Origin: Streptomyces sp. CB02009
GTDB taxonomy: Bacteria; Actinomycetota; Actinomycetes; Streptomycetales; Streptomycetaceae
DNA length: 64,000 nt
Direction: 5' to 3'
Assembly: GCF_001905825.1 (NCBI RefSeq)
Contig: NZ_LIVV01000001.1
Span: 475,299 to 539,298 of the forward strand
Shown here: piece after piece, positions 18,361 to 25,630 of the stretch
How the letters are laid out: every line of letters begins with the position of its first letter
Position numbering within the stretch: position 1 is the first letter of the stretch
Position numbers and translations under genes: made by a program
The notes under the pieces: generated by a model
The model's database searches: none
What the model saw: only the letters and a program-made list of their open reading frames with translations
Told to the model about the DNA's origin: nothing

Positions 18361-18404
18361 CGGCGGCGCGCCGCACCTCCCGGAGGAAGTGCGGCGCGCC
18401 GCCG
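18361..18404 (-). terminator. Strong terminator after the GAPDH gene
   Basis: A perfect 16-bp stem: CGGCGGCGCGCCGCAC (18361-18376) with GTGCGGCGCGCCGCCG (18389-18404), loop of 12 bases. It begins about 20 bp after the GAPDH stop on the minus strand. The perfect stem makes it the strongest terminator candidate in the window. Confidence 0.85.
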
Positions 18405-18424
18405 TGCCGGTGGACGGGTGGGGA

Positions 18425-19870
18425 TCAGACCGCCGGAGCCGGGAAGGTCGGGTACTCCACGCCGGAGACGTGCTGGACGACCCGGATGACCTGGCACGAG
18501 TAGCCGAACTCGTTGTCGTACCACAGGTAGAGGATCGCGTTGTCGCCGTCGACCTTGGTCGCGCCGGCGTCGACGATCGACGCGTGGCGCGAGCCCACGA
18601 AGTCCATCGAGACCGCGTCGGGGGCCGTGGTGAAGTCGATCTGACGCTTCAGCGGCGAGTGCAGCGAGACGTCGCGGAGGTACTCGAGGACCTCGTCGCG
18701 GGTGGTCTCGCGGCCCAGGCGCAGGCTCAGGATGGCGATCGAGACGTCCGGGACGGGGACGCGGATCGAGCTGCCCGTGATCGGGGCCTTGAGCTCCGGC
18801 AGCGCCTTGGCGACGGCCGAGGCGGCACCGGTCTCGGTGATCACCATGTTGAGCGGCGCGGAACGGCCGCGGCGGTCCGCCTTGTGGTAGTTGTCCAGGA
18901 GGTTCTGGTCGTTCGTGAACGAGTGGACCGTCTCCACGTGGCCGCGGAGCACGCCGTACTCGTCGTCCATCGCCTTCAGCGGCGGCACGATCGCGTTGGT
19001 GGTGCAGGAGGCGCAGGAGAGGATCTGCTCGTCCGGCTTGATCGTGTCGTGGTTGACGCCGTGCACGATGTTCGGCACGTCACCCTTGCCGGGCGCGGTC
19101 AGGACGACCTTGTCGATGCCGGGGCGCAGGTGCTTCGACAGGCCCTCGCGGTCGCGCCACTTGCCGGTGTTGTCGATGAGGATGGCGTTCTCGATGCCGT
19201 ACGCCGTGTAGTCGACCTCGGAGGGGTCGTTGGCGTAGATCACCTTGATGGTGTTGCCGTTGGCGACGATCGTGCTGTTCGCCTCGTCGACCGTGATCGT
19301 GCCCTGGAACTGGCCGTGGATGGAGTCACGGCGCAGCAGCGAGGCGCGCTTGACGAGATCCTGCTCACCGCCGCCGCGGACGACGATCGCGCGCAGCCGC
19401 AGACCGTTGCCCGATCCGGACTTCTCGATGAGGAGGCGGGCCACGAGGCGGCCGATGCGGCCGAAGCCGTAGAGGACGACGTCGCGTCCGTCGCGGCGCT
19501 CGATCTTGTTCTCACCGGTGGCACCGGCGACGGCCTCCGCGGTGAACTCCTCCACCGTGAGACCGCGGTTGTCCGTCTTGTAGTCCGCGGCCAGCACGCC
19601 GATGTCGATCTGGCAGGGGCCGAGGTCGAGGGTCGTCAGCGTCCGGAGGAAGGGCAGCGTCTCGACGACCGAGAGCTCCTCGCCGGCGATCTGGCGGGCG
19701 AAGCGGTGGGTCTTGAGGATGCTGACCACCGACTTGTTCACCAGGGAGCGGCTGTGGACCAGGACGGTGATGTCCTGCTCCCGGTGCAGCTTCCCGATGA
19801 TCGGGATCATCGACTCCGCGATCTCCTCGCGGTTCTTCCAGCTGGTGAACGAGTCGTCATTGACAGTCAC
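18425..19870 (-). CDS. gap: Glyceraldehyde-3-phosphate dehydrogenase with N-terminal extension
   Basis: 481 residues, against about 335 for classical GAPDH. The Rossmann motif VLYGFGRIGRLVARLL appears only at about residue 130, so the first 125 residues (starting VTVNDDSFTSWKNREEIAES) are an extra domain. The catalytic motif SCASCTTNAIVPP, the substrate loop and the C-terminal WYDNEFGYSCQVIRV are intact. This long form is known in actinobacteria beside the glycolytic enzyme; corynebacterial GapB is of this kind and may work in the gluconeogenic direction. No pgk or tpi gene is adjacent, which supports a separate role from the glycolytic operon. The start is GTG at 19870, with only a weak GAAAGA upstream. 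Confidence 0.92.
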   Translation of the reverse strand: MTVNDDSFTSWKNREEIAESMIPIIGKLHREQDITVLVHSRSLVNKSVVSILKTHRFARQIAGEELSVVETLPFLRTLTTLDLGPCQIDIGVLAADYKTDNRGLTVEEFTAEAVAGATGENKIERRDGRDVVLYGFGRIGRLVARLLIEKSGSGNGLRLRAIVVRGGGEQDLVKRASLLRRDSIHGQFQGTITVDEANSTIVANGNTIKVIYANDPSEVDYTAYGIENAILIDNTGKWRDREGLSKHLRPGIDKVVLTAPGKGDVPNIVHGVNHDTIKPDEQILSCASCTTNAIVPPLKAMDDEYGVLRGHVETVHSFTNDQNLLDNYHKADRRGRSAPLNMVITETGAASAVAKALPELKAPITGSSIRVPVPDVSIAILSLRLGRETTRDEVLEYLRDVSLHSPLKRQIDFTTAPDAVSMDFVGSRHASIVDAGATKVDGDNAILYLWYDNEFGYSCQVIRVVQHVSGVEYPTFPAPAV

Positions 19871-19920
19871 AAGTTTATCTTTCGAGCTAGGCGGCGCTCA
19901 TATGCTAACCCGCGGCCTGT

Positions 19921-19932
19921 TTGATCGATCAA
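19921..19932. promoter_or_regulatory. Perfect 12-bp palindrome upstream of gap
   Basis: TTGATCGATCAA reads the same on both strands. It lies 51 bp upstream of the gap start in the 76-bp gap after the serine hydrolase gene, and TTGATC could double as a -35 box with TAGCAT 19 bases further on. A repressor site is possible. Confidence 0.4.
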
Positions 19933-19946
19933 GAGGGTGGCGAAGG

Positions 19947-20978
19947 TCACGGGAAGGCCAGCTTCCGGAACACCTCACGGGCCCTGGCCAGCGGACCGGG
20001 GTCGCGCGTCAGGTGGAGGCGGTTGGTGAGCAGCACCGCCCAGCGGCCCCGCGTCGGCGAGACCCACATGCCCGTGCCGGTGAAGCCGAAGTGCGACCAG
20101 ACGTCGTCCGCCGGGCCCGTGTACGGGGCCGGATGCCAGAACAGGCCGCGGGGCGGTTCGAGCCCACCGGTGTGGACCCGGAGCGATCCCGCCGTCCACT
20201 CGGGAGAGAAGGTGCCGGGCCGTGGCGCCAGCAGATGGCGGAGGAAGCCGCCGACGTCGCCGACGGTGGTGAACACCCCGGAGATCCCGCAGGCGCCCCC
20301 GAGGAGCCGGGCCGAGAAGTCGTGGACGGTGCCCTTCAGGTGCCGGCCGCTCTCCTCGTCGTACTCGGTGGGCGCGCACCGCTCCCTGAGCGCGGCGGGC
20401 AGCGGACCGTACCGGGTCTCCGCCATCCCGAGCGGGCTCCAGACCCGCTCCTCGGCCAGCCGGGGGAGCGGGCGGCGGGTGAGGTGCTCGGCGAGGTAGC
20501 CGAGGATCAGGGCCGCCCGGTCGGTGTACGCGACGGCCTCACCGGGCCGGTGCCGGAGCCGTTCGGCGAGGACGCCGTCCCGCACGTCCTGCGGGTCGGA
20601 GCCGTAGAGGTGCCGGAGGTTGGCGCGGAGCGGCATGCCGGCGGTGTGGGTGAGGAGGTGGTGCGCCGTCACATCGGCGAGCGGCCGCCCCGCCGCCTCG
20701 GGCCAGTAGTCGCCCAGCGGAGCCGCCGGATCGAGCTTCCCGGCGTCGACGAGGGTGCCGATCACGGCCCAGACGGCGAGGATCTTGGTGAGGCTCGCCA
20801 CGTCGAACAGCGTGTCGCGGAGCATCGGTTCGTCCGGCCGCGCCGGGTCGAGCAGACCGACGGCGCCGGCGGACAGGGTCGTACGGGCGTCGCCCACGGC
20901 CCACACCATGCCGGGGCAGACGCCCGCGCGCACGGCGTCGGAGAGGAGCCGCTCGAAGGGGTCGCTGCGCTGCGCCAA
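19947..20978 (-). CDS. Serine hydrolase of the beta-lactamase/class C PBP family
   Basis: 343 residues from a TTG start at 20978, selected because GGAGG lies six bases upstream and no ATG or GTG fits. The active-site SxxK is in FDVASLTKILAVWA, the YxN-like position is in AVAYTDRAALILGYL, and the third motif is HFGFTGTGMWVSP in place of KTG or HTG. There is no signal peptide, so it is probably cytoplasmic, like EstB-type esterases. D-aminopeptidase or esterase activity is likelier than beta-lactam hydrolysis; the substrate is unknown. It is read in the same direction as the upstream VanW gene. Confidence 0.88.
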   Translation of the reverse strand: MAQRSDPFERLLSDAVRAGVCPGMVWAVGDARTTLSAGAVGLLDPARPDEPMLRDTLFDVASLTKILAVWAVIGTLVDAGKLDPAAPLGDYWPEAAGRPLADVTAHHLLTHTAGMPLRANLRHLYGSDPQDVRDGVLAERLRHRPGEAVAYTDRAALILGYLAEHLTRRPLPRLAEERVWSPLGMAETRYGPLPAALRERCAPTEYDEESGRHLKGTVHDFSARLLGGACGISGVFTTVGDVGGFLRHLLAPRPGTFSPEWTAGSLRVHTGGLEPPRGLFWHPAPYTGPADDVWSHFGFTGTGMWVSPTRGRWAVLLTNRLHLTRDPGPLARAREVFRKLAFP

Positions 20979-21098
20979 GGCGGGCCTCCGGACGGTTGAG
21001 GGCGGCCCTGGCCTGGTGGGCCGTGCTCCGGAGTCATGCCCCGGCCGTGCGGGAAGACACCCTTCCGGGCGTCCGTCTCCCCACCGGCCGCGCGCCGG

Positions 21099-22874
21099 TC
21101 ACCTGGCGTCCGTCTCCTTGTCGGGCTTGTCGACCGGCTTGCAGGTGACCTCGTCGCGCGGGGTGTAGTGGGTCTTGAACGTCTCCCGCTTGACCTCGGC
21201 GCCGTCGTTCTTGAAGACCCGGTCGACCGAGATGTCGAAACCCTCCAGCGGCGGCTGCGGCACACAGGCCTTGCCGGTGCCCTCGGCCTTCTTCGGCTGC
21301 GTGAGGTTGGTGCGCTCGCCGGCGACCGCCTCCACGGAGTCGTACTTCTTCGTCCCGAGGAAGCTCACGGTGACGGACGAGTCCGTCGCGCCGGCCTTGA
21401 TGTAGATCGGCTTGCCGGAGTCGTTGCGGAACTTCAGGTCGAGCTGGCCCCAGGCGACGGTCGCCTCCCGGCCCGCCGGGTAGCGCTCGATGTAGAAGGA
21501 GTGGGCGCCGTACTCGACGGGCTTCACCCCGGCGAAGAACATCGCGTTGAACATCGTGGTGGCCATCGCCGACACTCCGCCGCCCGGCGCGGAGCGGTAC
21601 TGGCCGTCCAGGATCATCGTGCCGTCGACGAAGCCGTTGTCCGGGGTGCGCTCGCCGACCGTCTTGTTGAAGCTCCACACCTCGCCCGGCTGCACGATCG
21701 AGCCGTTGATGAGCTCGGCGGCCCGGCCGATGTTCGTCGTCCGGTACGGGGCGCTCGGGAAGTTCACCGTGAACGTCGACATCTGCTCGGTGATCCCGAG
21801 CCGCGCCAGGGAGCCGGACGTGAGCTCGGGCTGTGTGACGGTGGTGGCCACGGCGGCGGTCCGCGCCGCGTCCCCCGACCGCGTCAGCAGCGGGCGCACG
21901 GCGTCGCCGAGGGCCTTCGCCGTCACCTCGTGCCCCGGCCGGCCCTCCGACTCCACGACGACCTTGCCGTCCCGCACGCCGAGGGCCGCCTCGACCGGCG
22001 CGCCGGTCAGGGAGGAGATCGGGTCGGCCACGTCCGGGTCGCGCAGCAGGGCCTCGGCGTCGAGGTCGGCGGTCAGCCGGCCGTTCTCGCTCTTCACGGT
22101 GAGGTGGTCGCCGAGCGTCGCGGCGGAGATCCGCAGCCGGTCCGCGCCCGCCGTGAGCGTCACCGGGCCCGAGACGGCGGGCTTCGCGTACGTGTCGAGG
22201 AAGCGGTTCAACTCGGCCGCGGGCAGCTTCGGCTCGGTCACGGCGACGGGGAGCGTGACGGGCGAGGCGCCGGTGGCGGCCGGGTAGGCCGCGCGCAGGG
22301 TCTCGACGGCCTTGCCCGCGTCCAGCTTCTGGCCGGTGACGGGGCGGGTCGCGACGGCCTTGCCCTCGCGGAAGGCCACGGCCCCCTCGCGCACCGCGCG
22401 GTCGTTCTTCTTCGCCAGCTCCGCCACGGCGGCCTTCGTCTTGCCGGCGTCGTACGCGAGGACCGGCTCGATCTCGCGGTCGCCGGACGAGAAGAGCCGG
22501 CCGATGACGGTGAACGGGTCGCGGGAGGGATCGGCCGCCAGCTCGGCGGTCTTCGCCAGGTCCACGGTGAGTCCGGCGGACGCCGGAGACACGGTCGCGT
22601 CGCTGCCGCCGACCCGCACGGGTATCGGGGCGCTCCACGCGGCCGGTGCCTCGGCCGCCAGCCTGGCCTCGGCCTCGGCCCTGCTCATGCCGCCGATGTC
22701 GACGCCGCCGACGCGGGTGCCGGCGGATATGTCGTCGCCGGTGGCGACGAGCCCCGCCACGTACAGGCCGCCCGCGGCGACGGCGACCACGCCTGTCGCG
22801 ATCGCCGCTGTCCGGAGACGCGGACGGCGCCCCTCGCGGGGCGTCGGGGCATGGTCGGTCGTGGAGCGGGGCAC
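21099..22874 (-). CDS. VanW-family membrane-anchored protein with PG_binding_4 repeats
   Basis: 591 residues from the GTG at 22874, with GGGAG five bases upstream. The cytoplasmic N-terminus has about 20 residues, then one membrane helix (TAAIATGVVAVAAGGLYVAG). The extracellular part holds two putative peptidoglycan-binding_4 domains (about residues 50-330). The VanW domain follows at about residues 370-520, with its typical ELINGSIVQPGEVWSFNKTV, the GGGVSAMATTMFNA motif and the YIERYPAGREATV region. VanW proteins accompany vancomycin-resistance and wall-remodelling genes; the biochemical activity is unknown. A 14-bp palindrome lies 60 bp upstream. Confidence 0.88.
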   Translation of the reverse strand: MPRSTTDHAPTPREGRRPRLRTAAIATGVVAVAAGGLYVAGLVATGDDISAGTRVGGVDIGGMSRAEAEARLAAEAPAAWSAPIPVRVGGSDATVSPASAGLTVDLAKTAELAADPSRDPFTVIGRLFSSGDREIEPVLAYDAGKTKAAVAELAKKNDRAVREGAVAFREGKAVATRPVTGQKLDAGKAVETLRAAYPAATGASPVTLPVAVTEPKLPAAELNRFLDTYAKPAVSGPVTLTAGADRLRISAATLGDHLTVKSENGRLTADLDAEALLRDPDVADPISSLTGAPVEAALGVRDGKVVVESEGRPGHEVTAKALGDAVRPLLTRSGDAARTAAVATTVTQPELTSGSLARLGITEQMSTFTVNFPSAPYRTTNIGRAAELINGSIVQPGEVWSFNKTVGERTPDNGFVDGTMILDGQYRSAPGGGVSAMATTMFNAMFFAGVKPVEYGAHSFYIERYPAGREATVAWGQLDLKFRNDSGKPIYIKAGATDSSVTVSFLGTKKYDSVEAVAGERTNLTQPKKAEGTGKACVPQPPLEGFDISVDRVFKNDGAEVKRETFKTHYTPRDEVTCKPVDKPDKETDAR

Positions 22875-22932
22875 GCGCTCTCCCGTGGCGTCGAGGATCA
22901 GGGGAACACTCGACGGTACGCCGAAAGAGTGT

Positions 22933-22946
22933 CTTATGCACATAAG
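22933..22946. promoter_or_regulatory. 14-bp palindrome upstream of the VanW gene
   Basis: CTTATGCACATAAG: six-base arms CTTATG and CATAAG around CA. Its AT-rich arms stand out in this GC-rich sequence. It is 59 bp upstream of the VanW start and shares the intergenic region with the divergent IclR gene, so it could be the binding site of that regulator or of another. Confidence 0.45.
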
Positions 22947-23000
22947 GGGTGTTTGACCTGCGGCGATACGGAGGGGAGCGGAGGCGGCACGGAGAGTCGC

Positions 23001-23112
23001 CCGGTCTGCCGGTCTGCCGGTCTGCCGGTCGCGCGGTCGCCCGGTCCTCATCCGGTCCGCTGGCCCCTCCGGTCCGCTGGTCCCTCCGGTCGCTGGCCCT
23101 CCGGTCTCCGGG
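23001..23112. repeat. Degenerate short tandem repeats
   Basis: Three exact copies of the octamer CCGGTCTG (23001-23024) are followed by diverged copies CCGGTCGC, GCGGTCGC and CCGGTCCT. Then come three or four units of about 16-17 bp built around CCCTCCGGTCCGCTGG. All share the core CCGGTC. Confidence 0.85.
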
Positions 23113-23199
23113 TGCCTGCCGGCCACGCCCCCGTGCATGCCACCTGCCGGCCGCGCCCCTCCCGTGCCGCCCGTCGGCCGCGCCCTCGCGCCGCGCGCC

Positions 23200-23205
23200 T
23201 AAGCT
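23200..23205 (+). promoter_or_regulatory. Candidate -10 box, leaderless IclR-type gene
   Basis: TAAGCT fits TAnnnT and ends six bases before the ATG at 23212, the spacing of leaderless streptomycete mRNAs. The bases before the ATG offer no good ribosome site. Confidence 0.5.
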
Positions 23206-23211
23206 GGACCG

Positions 23212-23973
23212 ATGCCTGCCCCGTCCCCGAGCACCGGGCCCCAGTCCGTCGACCGGGCCCTCGCCGTCCTCGACGCCGTCGCCGACGCCGACCGGCCCGT
23301 CGGGGCGAAGGCGCTGGCCAGGCACCTCGGCTGCGCCCTCTCGACCGTCTACCACCTCACCGGGCCCCTCCTCGCGCGCGGCTACCTCGTCCGCACCGCC
23401 GAGGGGTACGCCCCCGGGCCCCGCGTCCCGGCCCTGCACCGCTCCCACCAGCGGCACCACGGGCTCGGCGCCGGCACCGGCGAGCTCCTGGGCAGGCTGC
23501 GGCGGGCCACCGGCGCGGAGGCGTACCACACCGCCTACCGCGACGGACTGATCACCGTCGTCGACACCACCGCCCCGGTCACCGACGCCGCCCACCCCTT
23601 CGCGCCCGGCCCCGAGCAGCGCGCCCACGCGACCGCCCACGGCAAGGCCCTGCTCGCCGCGCTGCCGCGGCCGCTGCGCCGCCGCTACCTCGCGGAGCAC
23701 GGGATGGCCCGCCTCACCGAGCGGACGATCACCAGCGCCGAGCGCTTCGAGGCCGAGGTCGACCGTGTGCGCGGGCAGGGCGTCGCCGTGTCCGTGGGCG
23801 AGGCGGACCCCGCGTACACCTGTCTCGCCGTCGCCCTGCCCGAACGCGGCGACGGCATCGTGCACGCCCTGTCCGTCTCGCTGCCCACCGCCGACTTCGG
23901 GCGGCGGCAGGGAGAAATCCGGGCGGCGCTCACCCGCGCCGTACCCGAGTTTCCGGCCCTGCCGGAATCCTGA
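23212..23973 (+). CDS. IclR-family transcriptional regulator
   Basis: 253 residues. The N-terminal winged helix-turn-helix (SVDRALAVLDAVADADRPVG, then AKALARHLGCALSTVYHLTG) is followed by the IclR effector domain with the family hallmark HATAHGKALLAALP and a C-terminal region around GVAVSVGEADPAYTCLAVAL. Such proteins repress or activate catabolic genes in response to small carbon compounds. The start is at ATG 23212, probably leaderless. The nearest candidates for regulation are the divergent VanW gene and the downstream monooxygenase-like gene; I see no catabolic operon beside it. Confidence 0.92.
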   Translation: MPAPSPSTGPQSVDRALAVLDAVADADRPVGAKALARHLGCALSTVYHLTGPLLARGYLVRTAEGYAPGPRVPALHRSHQRHHGLGAGTGELLGRLRRATGAEAYHTAYRDGLITVVDTTAPVTDAAHPFAPGPEQRAHATAHGKALLAALPRPLRRRYLAEHGMARLTERTITSAERFEAEVDRVRGQGVAVSVGEADPAYTCLAVALPERGDGIVHALSVSLPTADFGRRQGEIRAALTRAVPEFPALPES

Positions 23974-23985
23974 CCTGACCGACTG

Positions 23986-24005
23986 GCCGCCCGGGCCCGG
24001 GCGGC
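23986..24005. promoter_or_regulatory. Perfect 20-bp GC palindrome between IclR and ABM genes
   Basis: Arms GCCGCCCGGG and CCCGGGCGGC, with no spacer. It starts 12 bp after the IclR stop and ends 13 bp before the next ATG. With no loop it is a poor terminator, so an operator or a processing hairpin is as likely. Confidence 0.4.
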
Positions 24006-24018
24006 GCAGGCTGAACGC

Positions 24019-24348
24019 ATGATCTTCATCGCCGTACGTTTCACCGCCCGTCCCGACCACGCCGACCGCTGGCTCGACCTGGTCGCCGACTTCACCCGCG
24101 CCACCCGCGAGGAGCCCGGCAACCTCTTCTTCGACTGGTCCCGCAGCGTCGACGACCCGAACGTCTTCGTCCTCCTGGAGGCCTTCGCGGACGCCGAGGC
24201 GGGCGCGGCCCACGTCGCCTCCCCGCACTTCACGGCCGGTCTCGAGGCCATGGCCGGAGCCATCGCCACCACCCCCGAGATCATCAACGTCGAGGTCCCG
24301 CAGCAGGGCTGGGGCGCCATGGCGGAGCTCGCGCCGACCGGCGCCTGA
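24019..24348 (+). CDS. Antibiotic biosynthesis monooxygenase (ABM/YgiN-like) domain protein
   Basis: 109 residues forming one ferredoxin-like ABM domain: MIFIAVRFTARPDHADRWLD, then EEPGNLFFDWSRSVDDPNVF and VLLEAFADAEAGAAHVASPH. The pattern of a glycine-asparagine turn before an aromatic strand, and the xxHxxSPHF motif, match YgiN-type putative quinol monooxygenases. These are cofactor-free dimers. It lies 45 bp after the IclR gene and could be its target. The ribosome site is weak (AGG). Confidence 0.85.
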   Translation: MIFIAVRFTARPDHADRWLDLVADFTRATREEPGNLFFDWSRSVDDPNVFVLLEAFADAEAGAAHVASPHFTAGLEAMAGAIATTPEIINVEVPQQGWGAMAELAPTGA

Positions 24349-24400
24349 GCGTTTCCCGGGACCTTCCCCGGCACCCCCGGAACCGCCCCGCCCCGCCTGA

Positions 24401-24406
24401 TAGGTT
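24401..24406 (+). promoter_or_regulatory. Candidate -10 box of the LacI-type gene
   Basis: TAGGTT fits TAnnnT and would start transcription about 42 bases before the ATG. It lies between the arms of a perfect 9-bp inverted repeat, CCCCGCCTG at 24391 and CAGGCGGGG at 24419. Confidence 0.4.
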
Positions 24407-24454
24407 CGCGTGCACACGCAGGCGGGGCGGGCGGCCCGAGGGGAGAAGCGGCAC

Positions 24455-25489
24455 ATGGCGGTGAGCGGGCGGCAGACCGGCAGGCCCACCCTCGAGGAGG
24501 TCGCGGCCAGGGCCGGAGTCGGCCGCGGCACCGTCTCCCGGGTCATCAACGGCTCCCCCCGGGTGAGCGAACAGGCCAAGGCCGCCGTCGAACAGGCCGT
24601 CGCCGAGCTCGGCTACGTACCCAACCGGGCCGCCCGCGCCCTGGCGGGCAGCCGGACCGACGCCGTCGCGCTCGTCATCCCCGAGACCGAGGCCCGGCTC
24701 TTCGCGGAGCCGTACTTCCTCGACATCATCCGCGGCGTCAGCAGCGAACTCGCCGACGCCGACAAGCAGTTGCTGCTCACCCTGATCCGCAGCGAGCAGG
24801 AGCGGCAGCGCTTCGAGCAGTACCTCGGCGCCCAGCGCGTCGACGGTGTCCTCCTCGTCTCCGTGCACGCCGCCGACCCCCTGCCCGACCAGGTCCGCGC
24901 CCTCGGGCTGCCCGCCGTCCTCAACGGCCGCCGCACCGAGGACGAACGCGTCGCCTTCGTCGACTCCGACAACACCGGCGCCGGGCGGACCGCCGTCGCC
25001 CATCTCGCCGGACGCGGCCGACGTGCCGTCGCCACCATCACCGGACCGCTCGACATGTACGTGGCCCGCTGCCGGCTCGACGGCTACCGGCAGGGCCTGG
25101 CGGAGGCCGGACTCGCCGCCGACGACGGGCTCGTCGCCACCGGCGACTTCACCGAGGAGGGCGGGCGGCGCGCCATGCGCCAACTCCTCGACCGCAGACC
25201 GGACCTGGACGCCGTCTTCGCCGCGTCCGACGTCATGGCGGCGGGCGCGCGCGGCGTCCTGCGCGAGGCGGGCCGCCGGGTCCCCGAGGACGTGGCGCTC
25301 GTCGGCGTCGACGACTCGGCCATCGCCCGGCACATGGACCCGCCGCTGACCAGCGTCCGGCAGCCCATCGAGGAGATGGGCCGCACGATGGCCCGGCTGC
25401 TGCTCCAGGAGATCGCCGCGCCCAGCGAGCCGGACGACCAGCCCCGGCGGATGCTCCCGACGGAACTCGTGGTCCGCGCCTCCTCCTGA
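24455..25489 (+). CDS. LacI-family transcriptional regulator
   Basis: 344 residues. ATG 24455 has GAGGGGAGAAG upstream. The LacI helix-turn-helix is at residues 11-35 (PTLEEVAARAGVGRGTVSRV) with hinge helix YVPNRAARALAGSRTD. The periplasmic-binding-protein-like sensor domain follows (VALVIPETEARLFAEPYF, RVDGVLLVS, VDSDNTGAG, PEDVALVGVDDSAIA). It should bind a sugar or related ligand. No sugar transporter or glycosidase is directly next to it; the adjacent large gene downstream is the c-di-GMP/oxoamine synthase fusion, but control of that gene is speculation. Confidence 0.92.
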   Translation: MAVSGRQTGRPTLEEVAARAGVGRGTVSRVINGSPRVSEQAKAAVEQAVAELGYVPNRAARALAGSRTDAVALVIPETEARLFAEPYFLDIIRGVSSELADADKQLLLTLIRSEQERQRFEQYLGAQRVDGVLLVSVHAADPLPDQVRALGLPAVLNGRRTEDERVAFVDSDNTGAGRTAVAHLAGRGRRAVATITGPLDMYVARCRLDGYRQGLAEAGLAADDGLVATGDFTEEGGRRAMRQLLDRRPDLDAVFAASDVMAAGARGVLREAGRRVPEDVALVGVDDSAIARHMDPPLTSVRQPIEEMGRTMARLLLQEIAAPSEPDDQPRRMLPTELVVRASS

Positions 25490-25630
25490 CCGGGAGCCCC
25501 GCGAGCCTGCGACCGGCTCCGAGATGCAAGGGCCACGGGGGCCCCGGAGAATGGACACCGTACGGGGTCCTATCCGCGAACAGGGCGCTCCCGACGGCGT
25601 CCGTCCGACCCGGCAAGGGGGCGGTCGACG

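Larger units (their letters stand above)
22875..23211. other. 337-bp divergent intergenic region with repeats and palindrome
   Basis: It separates the divergent VanW and IclR genes. It holds a perfect 14-bp palindrome near the VanW end, two families of short tandem repeats across the middle, and a leaderless-type promoter for the IclR gene at the right end. I see no gene in it. Confidence 0.7.
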
